Shown: positions 53,569 through 62,274 of the stretch, piece by piece
Position numbering within the stretch: the stretch's first letter is position 1
Layout: each line of letters starts with the position of its first letter
Origin: Clostridiaceae bacterium
GTDB taxonomy: Bacteria; Bacillota; Clostridia; Lachnospirales; Lachnospiraceae
NCBI GenBank assembly: GCA_910575795.1
Contig: CAJTGE010000002.1
Coordinates: 1 to 64,000, forward strand
DNA length: 64,000 bases
Reading direction: 5' to 3'
Notes under the pieces: generated by a model
Databases searched by the model: none
What the model was told of the DNA's origin: nothing
What the model saw: the letters and a program-made list of their open reading frames with translations, nothing else
Made by a program: the position numbers and the translations under genes

Positions 53569-53981
53569 GGGGGGAGATTCGGATATGAATATGACTGTCA
53601 CGGCTAAAGGATTTTTGTAAAGTCTGTCCCCTCCGGTAAGGCAATGCCGCTTACCTATTGGAATATTGGAAAGCGGATTACAGAGCAGGAATTGGGCGGG
53701 AGTGAACGCGCAGCGTATGGCAGAAATCCGATTTTTGCATTGGAGGAGAATCAATGAACGATGGTAATGAAGATTTTTGGAGAATGTCAGACTAATTGTC
53801 AGATAATTCTTAAATCATAATAGATAGGCCCAAAGGAACTGCACATCCAAAGTATCCTGATTTTGTATATCGAGCTGATTACTTTGTATCAAAGAATATT
53901 AAGATGAAGCATTATTCGTGAATTTTAGTATAAGGAAGAGAGATTAGGATTTGATGAAAGGCAATTCGAGAGGTGTGTATA
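53569..53981. other. Eroded cargo downstream of DUF262 pair
   Basis: Contains the YhcG-like fragment annotated separately and, at 53820-53888, the readable stretch IDRPKGTAHPKYPDFVY, which resembles the start of small inorganic-pyrophosphatase-like proteins (IDRPxGxxHPxxPD); no start codon and no continuation are seen. Otherwise no gene. Confidence 0.35.
53644..53757 (+). pseudogene. DUF1016 (YhcG) N-terminal fragment
   Basis: A 37-codon frame reads LTYWNIGKRITEQELGGSERAAYG, which matches the DUF1016 N-terminal domain (compare YWNIGKFVSEKAQKEGWG in the intact gene at 7581). It stops soon after, and the nuclease domain is gone. Confidence 0.65.
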
Positions 53982-54596
53982 ATGTCTTCAAAACGTGTAT
54001 TTACCGGTGTTCCGTTCACTCCCAAACCTAAATATGCTGTCTGTGAACACCTTGAACAATGTAGAAATAGTGATAACTCACTGACAATCAAACGAATGGC
54101 GCTTGAATGAGAAAGCTTTTATTATTTCTTTAAGCAACTGGAAGAATGCGAAAAATTACCTACACTTAGTGAAAATAAAGATAAAAATATAGAAACTATT
54201 GATGATTATATAAAACGGCGCGAAGGCATTCCAACGCTCACATCGCCGCTTGTTGTAAATGGGGCGCTGGCAGTAGAATTAGCTCTTAAATTTCTGATAT
54301 TTAAGGAAATGGGTTCATATGAATGCATTCATAATCTTAAATGCCTTTTTGAGCAAATGCCCGGTTGCCATAAAAATGCTTTGACAGAAATAATTTGTGA
54401 ACAAGCACATCAGGATGATGAAACGCTGAAATTTAACCTTACGAACATTTCAAGACTATTTGAAGATTTCGATACTCTTTTGGAAAAGAACATCTTGGAT
54501 ATACAAATTTTTTTAATGAATTTGTACATATTGTTTGTGAGTATGCGATATTGCAGAAACCAATTGATGAGGAAGAAACAGAGGATGGGTAGTTAA
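53982..54596 (+). pseudogene. HEPN-like gene with nonsense codon and frameshift
   Basis: Starts MSSKRVFTGVPFTPKPKYA, meets an in-frame TGA at 54108-54110, and continues in the same frame through SPLVVNGALAVELALKFLIFKEMGS and HNLKCLFEQMP. That pattern of an Ala/Leu-rich helix then H-x-L-x-x-L-F recalls HEPN-type proteins. At about 54469 one lost T shifts the frame; the restored reading is FEDFRYSFGKEHLGYTNFFN and on to KPIDEEETEDG with a stop at 54590-54592. Toxin or RNase function, if any, is lost as written. Confidence 0.55.
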
Positions 54597-54803
54597 TGAT
54601 TTATATCACAAGCGGCAAGATTTATGCTAAAATATCATAGTAGTAAAAACCCCTAATTTTTACTACGTTTCATGGCTTCAACTTGCCACATTCTGCCCCG
54701 TTTGGCTCATTCTGTGATTTTTTATCGGTTACACTTAAAAAATAAATCTCGCAAAACGTGCCAAAACACAGCAAATCAATACATTTCAGGAGGAATTTTT
54801 ATT

Positions 54804-55268
54804 ATGATTAAGATACTTTTCGTCTGCCACGGCAATATCTGCCGTTCCCCCATGGCTGAGTTCATTTTTCGGGATACCGTAACCAAAAAGGGAATAGAGG
54901 ATCATTTTTACATCGCCTCGGCCGCGACAAGCACCGAGGAGATCGGCAATCCGGTGTACCCATCGGCCAGGCGTAAGCTGCAGGAGCATGGGATTTCGTG
55001 CGGAGGAAAGCGCGCGAGGCAGGTGACGAGGGCTGATTATGAGAAATATGATTATCTGTTAGGAATGGAAGAGCGGAATATTTTGAATATGAAGCGGATT
55101 CTGGGCGGGGATCCGATGCATAAGGTGTGCCGCCTGCTGGATTTTTCGTCGAGTCCGCGCAATATCGATGATCCATGGTACAGCGGTGATTTTGACACGG
55201 CGTATGAGGATATTCTGGAGGGGTGCCAGGCGTTTCTGGACTTTCTGGATCAGGAGGGGCGGTTGTAA
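54804..55268 (+). CDS. Low-molecular-weight protein-tyrosine phosphatase
   Basis: 154 residues; ATG at 54804 with AGGAGG upstream (earlier in-frame start codons lie in non-coding sequence). The P-loop CHGNICRSPMAEF (C-x5-R-S) near residue 8 and the acid loop NIDDPWYSGDF near 125 are intact. It hydrolyses phosphotyrosine, often counteracting BY-kinases. Single gene. Confidence 0.95.
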   Translation: MIKILFVCHGNICRSPMAEFIFRDTVTKKGIEDHFYIASAATSTEEIGNPVYPSARRKLQEHGISCGGKRARQVTRADYEKYDYLLGMEERNILNMKRILGGDPMHKVCRLLDFSSSPRNIDDPWYSGDFDTAYEDILEGCQAFLDFLDQEGRL

Positions 55269-55320
55269 TTTCCTGGCGCAGCTTTTGGGTTAAAGCCATA
55301 AAATACCATAATAAAAGCAG

Positions 55321-55375
55321 TTGACAACTGTATATATACTGTATATAATCAATATAAACAGTATATATACAGTTG
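55321..55375 (+). promoter_or_regulatory. Promoter and palindromic operator of GntR-ABC operon
   Basis: Perfect sigma-A promoter TTGACA (55321-55326), 17 bases, TATAAT (55344-55349). A 17-bp perfect inverted repeat, CAACTGTATATATACTG at 55325-55341 and CAGTATATATACAGTTG at 55359-55375, covers the spacer and the region after the -10. YtrA-type GntR regulators bind such sites and repress their own operon. Confidence 0.85.
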
Positions 55376-55459
55376 TTTTGCCTTTATCCCTCAGTCCGTC
55401 AGCGGGTGTCCGCATAGTGCAGAAGATTCGATCGATAACAGGCAGGAAAGAGTGAAACC

Positions 55460-55852
55460 ATGAAAATTATTATCAGTAATTCGGGTGATCAACCGATTTA
55501 TGAACAGATTGCAGGCCAGATCAAGAATGCGATTCTGTCAGGGGGGCTGGCGGAGGGCGCTGCGCTGCCGTCTCTGCGCTTTCTGGCAAAGGAGCTGCGC
55601 GTGAGCATTATTTCCACGAAACGCGCGTATGAGGAGCTGGAAAAAGAGGGGTATATTGAGTCCTTTCAGGGCAAGGGAAGCTTTGTCACAGGCAGGAACC
55701 GGGAGCTGATGCGGGAGGAGCAGTTTAAAAAGATTGAGGCCAGCCTTCTGAGCGCTGTGGAGATGGCAAAGATATCAGGGATCTCCCTGAAAGAGCTGGA
55801 GGAGGTACTGGAGGCGCTGTATGATGGAAACGGAGGATGTGAAGAGAGATGA
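55460..55852 (+). CDS. GntR-family regulator, YtrA subfamily
   Basis: 130 residues. N-terminal winged helix typical of GntR: QPIYEQIAGQIKNAILSGGLAEGAALPSLRFLAKELRVS, then STKRAYEELEKEGYIESFQGKGSFV. The C-terminal part is only about 50 residues, as in the short YtrA type that controls ABC transporters. Its stop overlaps the ATPase start (ATGA). It probably binds the large palindrome in its own promoter. Confidence 0.92.
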   Translation: MKIIISNSGDQPIYEQIAGQIKNAILSGGLAEGAALPSLRFLAKELRVSIISTKRAYEELEKEGYIESFQGKGSFVTGRNRELMREEQFKKIEASLLSAVEMAKISGISLKELEEVLEALYDGNGGCEER

Positions 55853-56799
55853 ATGAATGCAGAGAGAGGGACGCAGTCCTTGAAATCAGGAATCTGACGA
55901 AGCATTACGCTGATTTTTCGCTGGATCATGTAAACCTGACGCTGCCGGGCGGAAGCATTCTGGGGCTGATGGGGGAAAACGGGGCGGGAAAGAGCACGAC
56001 GATTAAGGCGGTCATGGGGCTGATCCGCCCGGACGAGGGGGAAGTGAGGATGTTCGGGGAGAAGGCGGGCGAGGATAAGCCTGCCCTCAAGGAATATGTG
56101 GGCCTGGTTTTGGAGGATCTGCATCTTCCGGATTTTTTAAACGCGCGCGGGATTGGGAGAATGATGGGCGGCCTTTATAAGAACTGGGACGCGCCTTTGT
56201 TCGGGAGATATCTGGAACGGTTTTCGATTGCGCCGGGGAAAAAGCTGAAGGATTATTCACGGGGGATGCGCATGAAGCTGGCGCTGGCGACGGCCCTTTC
56301 CCACGGAGCGCGGCTTTTGATACTGGACGAGCCGACAAGCGGGCTGGATCCGATGGTGCGGGAGGAGGCGCTTGACATGCTGCGGGAGTTTGTGATGGAT
56401 GAGACACATTCCGTACTCATTTCCTCGCACATTATCAGTGATTTGGAAAAGACAGCGGATTATGCGGCCTTCCTGCACCGCGGAAGGCTGATGCTCTGCG
56501 GGGAAAAGGATCGGATTTTAGAGCAATACCGGATTGTTAAGGGAAGCCGCGAGGAGATCCGGGCGCTGGAGGCAGAGGGACGGTTTATAACAGAGGGGCT
56601 TCGTGAAAACAGCTTCGGCGCTGAGGCGCTGGCGCGTTTGGCGGACAAAGATGCACAGTGGGACCGGGGAAGACGGGGGATAAGCGGAACGCCTTTTGAT
56701 ATCATCCTGGAGCCGGCGGGGCTGGAGCAGATCTTATTGTATCTGGCAAAGGGAGATGTGCGCGAACGGGGCGCGGGGAGAGGAGATGATGGGATATGA
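55849..56799 (+). CDS. ABC transporter ATP-binding protein
   Basis: 316 residues. Walker A GENGAGKSTT (about 46), signature YSRGMRMKLALA, Walker B LLILDEPTSGLDP, and H-loop SSHIISDLEKTADY. The last 90 residues are an extension seen in YtrB/bacitracin-type exporters. It lies between the GntR regulator and the permease with ATGA overlaps on both sides, so all three are coupled. The substrate is probably a peptide or envelope-active compound (inference). Confidence 0.93.
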   Translation: MNECRERDAVLEIRNLTKHYADFSLDHVNLTLPGGSILGLMGENGAGKSTTIKAVMGLIRPDEGEVRMFGEKAGEDKPALKEYVGLVLEDLHLPDFLNARGIGRMMGGLYKNWDAPLFGRYLERFSIAPGKKLKDYSRGMRMKLALATALSHGARLLILDEPTSGLDPMVREEALDMLREFVMDETHSVLISSHIISDLEKTADYAAFLHRGRLMLCGEKDRILEQYRIVKGSREEIRALEAEGRFITEGLRENSFGAEALARLADKDAQWDRGRRGISGTPFDIILEPAGLEQILLYLAKGDVRERGAGRGDDGI

Positions 56800-57422
56800 A
56801 AGGATTATTATATAAAGAATATGCGGTCCTTAAGTCGCAGATGAAGAGCTGGCTTGTACTGTTGGCGTTTTTTGTCGTGTATACAGGCATCTTCCGGAAT
56901 ATTTCCATTGCTTTTATGATGATTTCCATCATGGGACTGATGAACTGCTATAATTCGTTTCACTATGATAAGCAGTATCGCTGCAATGATTATATTGCCG
57001 CCATGCCGGTCAGCCGTTTTCAGATGGTTCTGGCAAAGTATCTGTTTATCATTCTGCTGGATATTGCTTTGGCGGCGGTATCCCTGATACTGGCAGGGGC
57101 ATGGGGATGGGCGGGGGCCGGCGCTTTCCCGGAATTGTCCGCTTCTGTGGCGGCGATCATGGGAGTGCTGTTTTTGATGCAGATTATTTCAATTCCGCTG
57201 ATTTATGCAATCGGAGTGAATCGCGCAAGGTATGTCAATATGCTGCTGTGGGTGCTTCCGTGGCTGCTTGTTTTTATGGCGGTGAGGGATGGGAGGCCGC
57301 TGCCTGTCAAAAAGGAGTTTCTGATCCGCCTTACGCACGCGGCGCCGCTTTTGCTTATCGTGCTTCTTGCTATATCATTTGCTGTGTCTGTTTCTGTGTT
57401 CAGGAGAAGGGATATAAAATAG
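56796..57422 (+). CDS. ABC-2 type permease
   Basis: 208 residues with six hydrophobic helices. The opening MKGLLYKEYAVLKSQMKSWL and the phrase NSFHYDKQYRCNDYIAAMPVSRFQMVLAKYL are typical of ABC-2 permeases paired with YtrB-type ATPases. It forms the membrane part of the exporter. Confidence 0.88.
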   Translation: MKGLLYKEYAVLKSQMKSWLVLLAFFVVYTGIFRNISIAFMMISIMGLMNCYNSFHYDKQYRCNDYIAAMPVSRFQMVLAKYLFIILLDIALAAVSLILAGAWGWAGAGAFPELSASVAAIMGVLFLMQIISIPLIYAIGVNRARYVNMLLWVLPWLLVFMAVRDGRPLPVKKEFLIRLTHAAPLLLIVLLAISFAVSVSVFRRRDIK

Positions 57423-57430
57423 TGGTTACA

Positions 57431-57450
57431 GCTCAGCCTTCTGGCTGAGC
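57431..57450 (+). terminator. Hairpin after ABC operon
   Basis: GCTCAGCC-TTCT-GGCTGAGC, 8-bp perfect stem, 9 bases after the permease stop. No T-run. Confidence 0.5.
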
Positions 57451-57485
57451 CGCAGCAAATAGTGCAGCGGCCATAGCTCCATACA

Positions 57486-57514
57486 TTGACATTTCCCCCT
57501 GGGATCGATATAAT
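57486..57514 (+). promoter_or_regulatory. Promoter of barnase gene
   Basis: Consensus TTGACA, 17 bases, TATAAT, 90 bases before the start codon. Confidence 0.8.
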
Positions 57515-57604
57515 AAATAGACTGTAAGGCTTTTGGAAAAGCGGCCGGGCATGGCCAAAGAGACAAAAATTTACAGGGCGCCCGGCCTCACAGGGAGGAT
57601 AGTT

Positions 57605-58249
57605 ATGTTAAGGGATTACTGGAAAAAAGCAGAGGCTGCCATGAAGTGGCTGATTCCATTTTTCGTGGCGGTGTTTCTTCTGTTTGGGTGCCGTCCCGCA
57701 AACCAGACGCCGCCGGGAGCGGCGGCAAAGAGCGCGTCCGCGGCGGCGGAGAACACTGATGCCGGGGAACGTGCGGCGGATGCGGGGGAACGCGGTTCAG
57801 GCAGCGGTAAACAGCAGGCGCAGAATGAAGCTGATTTTGGAGCGGAAGCTTCACAGCCGGGCGAATCCGGGCCGGAGGAGGCGGACGGCGGGCATCTGTC
57901 CCTGTCTGTATCAGAGGATGGCCATTATACCACAAAGGAGGAGGTGGCCCTTTACCTCCACACATACGGGCAGCTTCCGGAGAATTTTATCACGAAAAAA
58001 GAGGCGGAAGCGGCCGGTTGGGTCAGCAGGGAGGGGAACCTCTGGGACGTGGCTCCGGGCATGAGTATCGGCGGAAGCAGGTTTGGAAACTATGAGGGGC
58101 TTTTGCCGGACCAGAAGGGGCGCGTGTGGTTTGAGTGCGATATTGACTTTGACGGAACGTACCGCGGCGCAAAGAGGATTGTTTTTTCAAATGACGGATT
58201 GATCTATTATACGGAGGATCACTATAAAAGCTTTGAAAAGCTGTATTAG
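57605..58249 (+). CDS. Secreted barnase-type ribonuclease
   Basis: 214 residues; ATG at 57605 with AGGGAGGA upstream. A membrane/lipoprotein-type signal (WLIPFFVAVFLLFGCRPA, Cys near residue 26) is followed by a disordered Ala/Glu/Gly linker to about 105. The barnase domain then shows EEVALYLHTYGQLPENFITKKEA, GMSIGGSRFGNYEG, WFECDIDF (catalytic Glu), RGAKRIVFSNDG and YYTEDHY (catalytic His). It degrades RNA. Barstar is encoded just downstream, protecting the producer. Confidence 0.92.
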   Translation: MLRDYWKKAEAAMKWLIPFFVAVFLLFGCRPANQTPPGAAAKSASAAAENTDAGERAADAGERGSGSGKQQAQNEADFGAEASQPGESGPEEADGGHLSLSVSEDGHYTTKEEVALYLHTYGQLPENFITKKEAEAAGWVSREGNLWDVAPGMSIGGSRFGNYEGLLPDQKGRVWFECDIDFDGTYRGAKRIVFSNDGLIYYTEDHYKSFEKLY

Positions 58250-58322
58250 CACAGCGCTTACGGTCCCCTTTTTGGCTGCGTCCGGCAGCGCGTTCCGTAC
58301 GATCCGCAGGAGGCGGGATGGT

Positions 58323-58640
58323 ATGAGGTTATTGAAAATTGATTTAAATGAGATGGAGACAGAGCAGGAGGTTCATGCGTTCTTGATGGAACAGCTTCAT
58401 TTTCCGGAGCATTACGGGAAGAACCTGGACGCTCTTTATGATATGCTGAGCTCAGAGCTTGAGGAGAATGTCTGTGTGGAGCTGGCGCGCCGCGCGGATC
58501 CGGACACGCCGATGGGGGCGTTTGGAAAACGGCTGGCTAAGGTGATGGAGGACGCGGCTCAGACGACGGAAGAAAGGGAGGGGAAGCTATATGCGGTTTT
58601 TGCGGATTTTGAACCCCTGGATGCCCCGGGACTCTGGTGA
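58323..58640 (+). CDS. Barstar-family ribonuclease inhibitor
   Basis: 105 residues; ATG at 58323, AGGAGG 9 bases upstream. EVHAFLMEQLHFPEHYGKNLDALYDMLSSEL is the barstar core, with the Tyr-Gly-x-Asn-Leu-Asp-Ala-Leu segment that contacts the active site of barnase. It lies 73 bases after the ribonuclease gene on the same strand. A toxin-antidote pair. Confidence 0.93.
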   Translation: MRLLKIDLNEMETEQEVHAFLMEQLHFPEHYGKNLDALYDMLSSELEENVCVELARRADPDTPMGAFGKRLAKVMEDAAQTTEEREGKLYAVFADFEPLDAPGLW

Positions 58641-58644
58641 GACA

Positions 58645-59172
58645 ATGGAGATTCCGTTTGAGGTGGCGCGTTCATCGAGGAAGACGATGGCCATGGAGGT
58701 TTCGGCAGACGGAAGGCTGATATTCCGTATGCCATACCGTATGCCGGAACAGGAGGCGATGCGGTTTGCCGCGCAGCATGAGCGGTGGATCGGAACGCAT
58801 TACCGTGAGGCGATGGAGCAAAAGGAGCAGAGGCCGGTCTTTACCGATGAGGAGATCCATACATATATAGACGGCCTGCGCCCGGTGCTGATGCATCGGG
58901 TTGCTTATTATGCCGGGAGGATGGGCGTGGATTATAAAAGGATCACGATCCGTAGCCAGAAGACCAGGTGGGGAAGCTGCAGCGCGGCCGGGAACCTGAA
59001 TTTTAACTGGAGGCTGGCCCTGGTTTCAGAGGAGCTTCTGGATTATGTGGTGGTGCATGAGCTGGCGCACCGGCGCGAGATGAACCACTCTGACCGTTTT
59101 TGGGCGGAGGTGGAGCGGATTCTGCCCGATTACCGGGAGCGGAGGAAGGAGCTTAAGAAGTACAGATTTTGA
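58645..59172 (+). CDS. YgjP-like M48-type metallopeptidase
   Basis: 175 residues from the ATG at 58645. It has the YgjP/DUF45 pattern: TIRSQKTRWGSCSAAGNLNFNWRLAL in two overlapping phrases, and VVVHELAHRREMNHSDRFW with the HExxH-like HELAH zinc site and a third His. Cytoplasmic, target unknown. It starts 4 bases after the barstar stop and so may be co-transcribed. Confidence 0.88.
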   Translation: MEIPFEVARSSRKTMAMEVSADGRLIFRMPYRMPEQEAMRFAAQHERWIGTHYREAMEQKEQRPVFTDEEIHTYIDGLRPVLMHRVAYYAGRMGVDYKRITIRSQKTRWGSCSAAGNLNFNWRLALVSEELLDYVVVHELAHRREMNHSDRFWAEVERILPDYRERRKELKKYRF

Positions 59173-59212
59173 AGCGCAGTTCCCAAGCGGTACATAAAAG
59201 AAAGGAAGAGAA

Positions 59213-60925
59213 ATGGCGGAAGAGATATGGATGCTTCAGACAAAAAAGGCGGATTTTAACCGGATTTCGGCGGAATTCGGGATCGATCCCGTGACGGCGC
59301 GGATCATACGCAACCGCGGGATCGAGGGAGATGAGGCGATCCGCCGCTATCTGGACGGGACGCCGGCGGATTTTTATGATCCGTATCTGTTAAAAGACAT
59401 GGATAAAGCAGTGCGGATTTTAAAGAAAAAGGCGGCGGACGGGAGCCGGATCCGGATTGTGGGCGATTATGATATCGACGGGGTTTGCTCGACCTATATC
59501 CTGTATCAGGCGTTCCGTCGCCTGGGGGCTTTTGTGGATTATGAGATACCGGACCGGATTAAGGACGGATACGGGATCAATGAGGCGATCATTGAGCAGG
59601 CCCATGAGGACGGTGTGGACACGATTCTGACGTGCGATAACGGGATCTCGGCTTTTTCCCAGATTTCGCTGGCAAAACAGTACGGGATGACCGTAGTGGT
59701 GACGGATCACCACGAGGTTCCCACGGACGGGGACGAAGAGATCCTGCCTCCGGCTGACGCGGTGGTGAATCCCAAGCAGGCCGGCTGCGGGTATCCGTTT
59801 CCGGAGATCTGCGGCGGCGCGGTGGCGTTTAAGCTGGCAGAGGCCCTTTACCGGGAATGCGGGATCCCCGGTGAGGAGCGGGAGGCCCTTCTGGAATTTG
59901 CCGCGATTGCGACGGTGGGCGATGTGATGAAGCTGCAGGACGAGAACCGGATTCTGGTAAAATACGGCTTAAAGCGCATTGCCAGGACGCGCAGCGTGGG
60001 ACTCCGCAAGCTGGTGGAGAAGAATAATCTCGATATAGACCGCATCACAGCCTACCATATCGGCTTTGTGATCGGGCCGTGCCTGAATGCCGGGGGACGC
60101 CTTCAGACAGCCAAGCTGGCCCTGTCCCTGCTTCTTTCCGAGGACGAGGAGGAGGCGGACCGCCTGGCCGTGGAGTTAAAGGAATTGAATGACACGCGAA
60201 AGGACATGACCGAGCAGGGGACGCAGGAGGCGAAGATCCTGGTTGACGCCTTTTATAAGGGCGATTCCGTGCTGGTGGTGTTCCTGCCGGAATGCCATGA
60301 ATCCCTGGCCGGTATTATTGCGGGACGCCTGCGGGAATACTATCAGAAACCGTCCATTATCCTGACAAGGAGCGAAGGGGCGGTGAAGGGTTCCGGGCGC
60401 TCGATTGATGGGTACCACATGTTCCGGAAGCTGTCGGAGGTAAAGGATCTGCTGCTCAAGTTCGGAGGGCATCCCATGGCGGCCGGCCTCTCCCTTAAGG
60501 AAGAAGATATCGATGAATTCCGCAGGCGGCTAAACGCCTGTTCCGGCCTCACAGAGGAAGATTTTAAGGCAAAGGTGTGGATCGACGTGCCGATGCCCAT
60601 GGGATATGTGACAGAGCGCCTCGTGAGGGAATTCGATCGCTTAGAGCCGTTCGGGCAGGGCAATGAAAAGCCTCTTTTTGCGGAAAAGGGCCTGCGCGTG
60701 CGGAATGCCAGGGTGATCGGGCGCAACCGCAATGTCGTGCGCATGACGCTTGAGGAGGAACAGGGGCGCGCGGTGGAAGCCATCTATTTCGGGGACGGGG
60801 ACGCATTTGAGGAGGAACGGGCCGGCCGCCGGGTGATGGATATCGTATATTATCCGGATATTAACGAGTATAACGGCAGGAAGACCCTGCAGGCCGTGGT
60901 GCGCCGGGTTCGGTTTCACGGATAA
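59213..60925 (+). CDS. recJ: Single-stranded-DNA-specific exonuclease RecJ
   Basis: 570 residues. DHH phosphoesterase motifs: IVGDYDIDGVCSTYIL, LTCDNGISAF, VVTDHHEVP, and a DHHA1 part with FGGHPMAAGLSL. A C-terminal OB-like domain follows (LRVRNARVIGRNRNVVRM). It degrades single-stranded DNA 5' to 3' in recombination and mismatch repair. Full length for the short RecJ form. Confidence 0.96.
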   Translation: MAEEIWMLQTKKADFNRISAEFGIDPVTARIIRNRGIEGDEAIRRYLDGTPADFYDPYLLKDMDKAVRILKKKAADGSRIRIVGDYDIDGVCSTYILYQAFRRLGAFVDYEIPDRIKDGYGINEAIIEQAHEDGVDTILTCDNGISAFSQISLAKQYGMTVVVTDHHEVPTDGDEEILPPADAVVNPKQAGCGYPFPEICGGAVAFKLAEALYRECGIPGEEREALLEFAAIATVGDVMKLQDENRILVKYGLKRIARTRSVGLRKLVEKNNLDIDRITAYHIGFVIGPCLNAGGRLQTAKLALSLLLSEDEEEADRLAVELKELNDTRKDMTEQGTQEAKILVDAFYKGDSVLVVFLPECHESLAGIIAGRLREYYQKPSIILTRSEGAVKGSGRSIDGYHMFRKLSEVKDLLLKFGGHPMAAGLSLKEEDIDEFRRRLNACSGLTEEDFKAKVWIDVPMPMGYVTERLVREFDRLEPFGQGNEKPLFAEKGLRVRNARVIGRNRNVVRMTLEEEQGRAVEAIYFGDGDAFEEERAGRRVMDIVYYPDINEYNGRKTLQAVVRRVRFHG

Positions 60926-60954
60926 TAAAAAGACAGGGAAAGGGGGGCGTGGGA

Positions 60955-61242
60955 ATGATTGAGCGCCGGGACGTGATGCCCATTAATTTCCTGAAAAAGG
61001 AACGGTTTACCGGGAGCTATAAGGGGATGCGCTACCGCATGGAAAAGGCGGAACGCGAAGCGAAAGAAGAGGAAGCCGCGGACGGGGGAGGGAAGGAGAC
61101 AGTTCTCCGGGTGACGTGGTGGCCGGAGCCGTATGCCTTTTTGGCGACGCCGGACGAGCAGAAAACATGGAAGGAGTTTCCGTTTACAGAGGATGGGATC
61201 GTAAGCGGAGTGGAATGGCTGAATGAACAGTATGACGCATGA
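60955..61242 (+). CDS. Unknown small protein before azlC
   Basis: 95 residues; ATG at 60955 chosen (AGGGGGGCG upstream; GTG at 60949 is alternative). VMPINFLKKERFTGSYKGMRYRMEKAERE and VLRVTWWPEPYAFLATPDEQKTWKEFPFTEDG suggest a compact domain found beside AzlC in related Clostridia; I cannot assign a function. It overlaps azlC by 20 bases. Confidence 0.6.
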   Translation: MIERRDVMPINFLKKERFTGSYKGMRYRMEKAEREAKEEEAADGGGKETVLRVTWWPEPYAFLATPDEQKTWKEFPFTEDGIVSGVEWLNEQYDA

Positions 61243-61960
61243 GGCGGGATGGAAAGATGCTTTTACAGAGGGCCTGAAAAGCGGGATTCCCATCGGTCTG
61301 GGATATTTTCCCGTATCGTTTACGTTTGGCTTTTTAGCGGTGTCAGGGGGGCTGCCTGTGTGGGTGGCATGTCTGATTTCTCTGACGAATCTGACCAGCG
61401 CCGGACAGTTTGCGGGAACGAACCTGATTCTGGCCGGGGCCGGGTATCTTGAGGTGGCGCTGGCGACCTTTGTCATCAACCTGCGGTATATGCTGATGTC
61501 GTTTTCCCTGTCCCAGAGGCTTGAGAAAGCGACAGGGACGCTTGGGAGGATGGCGCTTGCCTTTGGGATCACGGATGAAACCTTTGTGGTCAGTTCGCTG
61601 AAAAAGGGAAGCCTGCGCGCCTCTTATATGATAGGGCTGATGATGATGCCCATCCTGGGCTGGAATCTGGGCACCCTGTTTGGCGGCTCGATCTCCACCC
61701 TGCTCCCGCAGGCGCTGCAAAATGCGATGGGGATTGCGCTGTACGCCATGTTCATCGCGCTGATTATTCCGGCGGCGCGCCAGTCCTTTGCCGTACTGTG
61801 CGTGATTCTTGCGGCGGTGGCAATGGTATGCCTGTTAAAATATATCCCGGCGTTTGGCTTTATTTCATCAGGCTTCAGGGTGATCGCCGCGACCATAGCG
61901 GCCTCGGCTCTGGGAGCGGTGTTATTTCCAAAGGAGGAAGAGAGTGACAATGGATCTTGA
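61223..61960 (+). CDS. azlC: AzlC-family branched-chain amino acid exporter, large subunit
   Basis: 245 residues with about six to eight membrane helices. GLKSGIPIGLGYFPVSFTFGFLAV, TSAGQFAGTNLILAG and MSFSLSQRLEKATG are AzlC signatures. With AzlD it exports branched-chain amino acids or analogues. It overlaps azlD by 17 bases. Confidence 0.92.
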   Translation: MNSMTHEAGWKDAFTEGLKSGIPIGLGYFPVSFTFGFLAVSGGLPVWVACLISLTNLTSAGQFAGTNLILAGAGYLEVALATFVINLRYMLMSFSLSQRLEKATGTLGRMALAFGITDETFVVSSLKKGSLRASYMIGLMMMPILGWNLGTLFGGSISTLLPQALQNAMGIALYAMFIALIIPAARQSFAVLCVILAAVAMVCLLKYIPAFGFISSGFRVIAATIAASALGAVLFPKEEESDNGS

Positions 61961-62255
61961 GAGGGTGCTGATTTGCGTGGCGTTAATGGCGCTTGTGACC
62001 TATATTCCGAGAGTCCTTCCGGTGACGGTGTTCAGGAAGCAGATCAAATCCCGGTTTATCCGTTCGTTTTTAGACTGCATGCCCTATGCAGTGCTGGGAG
62101 CCCTGACGTTTCCGGATGTGTTTTTTTCAACCGGACACCTGTACTCCGCCGCGGGCGGGACGCTTGTGGCCGTGTGGCTGGGCTGGAAGGGAAAGAGCCT
62201 GGTGGTTGTGGCGCTGGCGGCTATTTTAACCGTATATGTTCTGGAAATGATATAA
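61944..62255 (+). CDS. azlD: AzlD-family small subunit
   Basis: 103 residues from GTG at 61944 (GGAGG 7 bases before; ATG at 61950 also possible). Four hydrophobic helices; TYIPRVLPVTVFRKQIKSRFIRSFLDCMPYAVLGALTFPD is the AzlD pattern. Partner of AzlC. Confidence 0.92.
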   Translation: MTMDLERVLICVALMALVTYIPRVLPVTVFRKQIKSRFIRSFLDCMPYAVLGALTFPDVFFSTGHLYSAAGGTLVAVWLGWKGKSLVVVALAAILTVYVLEMI

Positions 62256-62274
62256 CGAGGGGGAATAAAATCAT

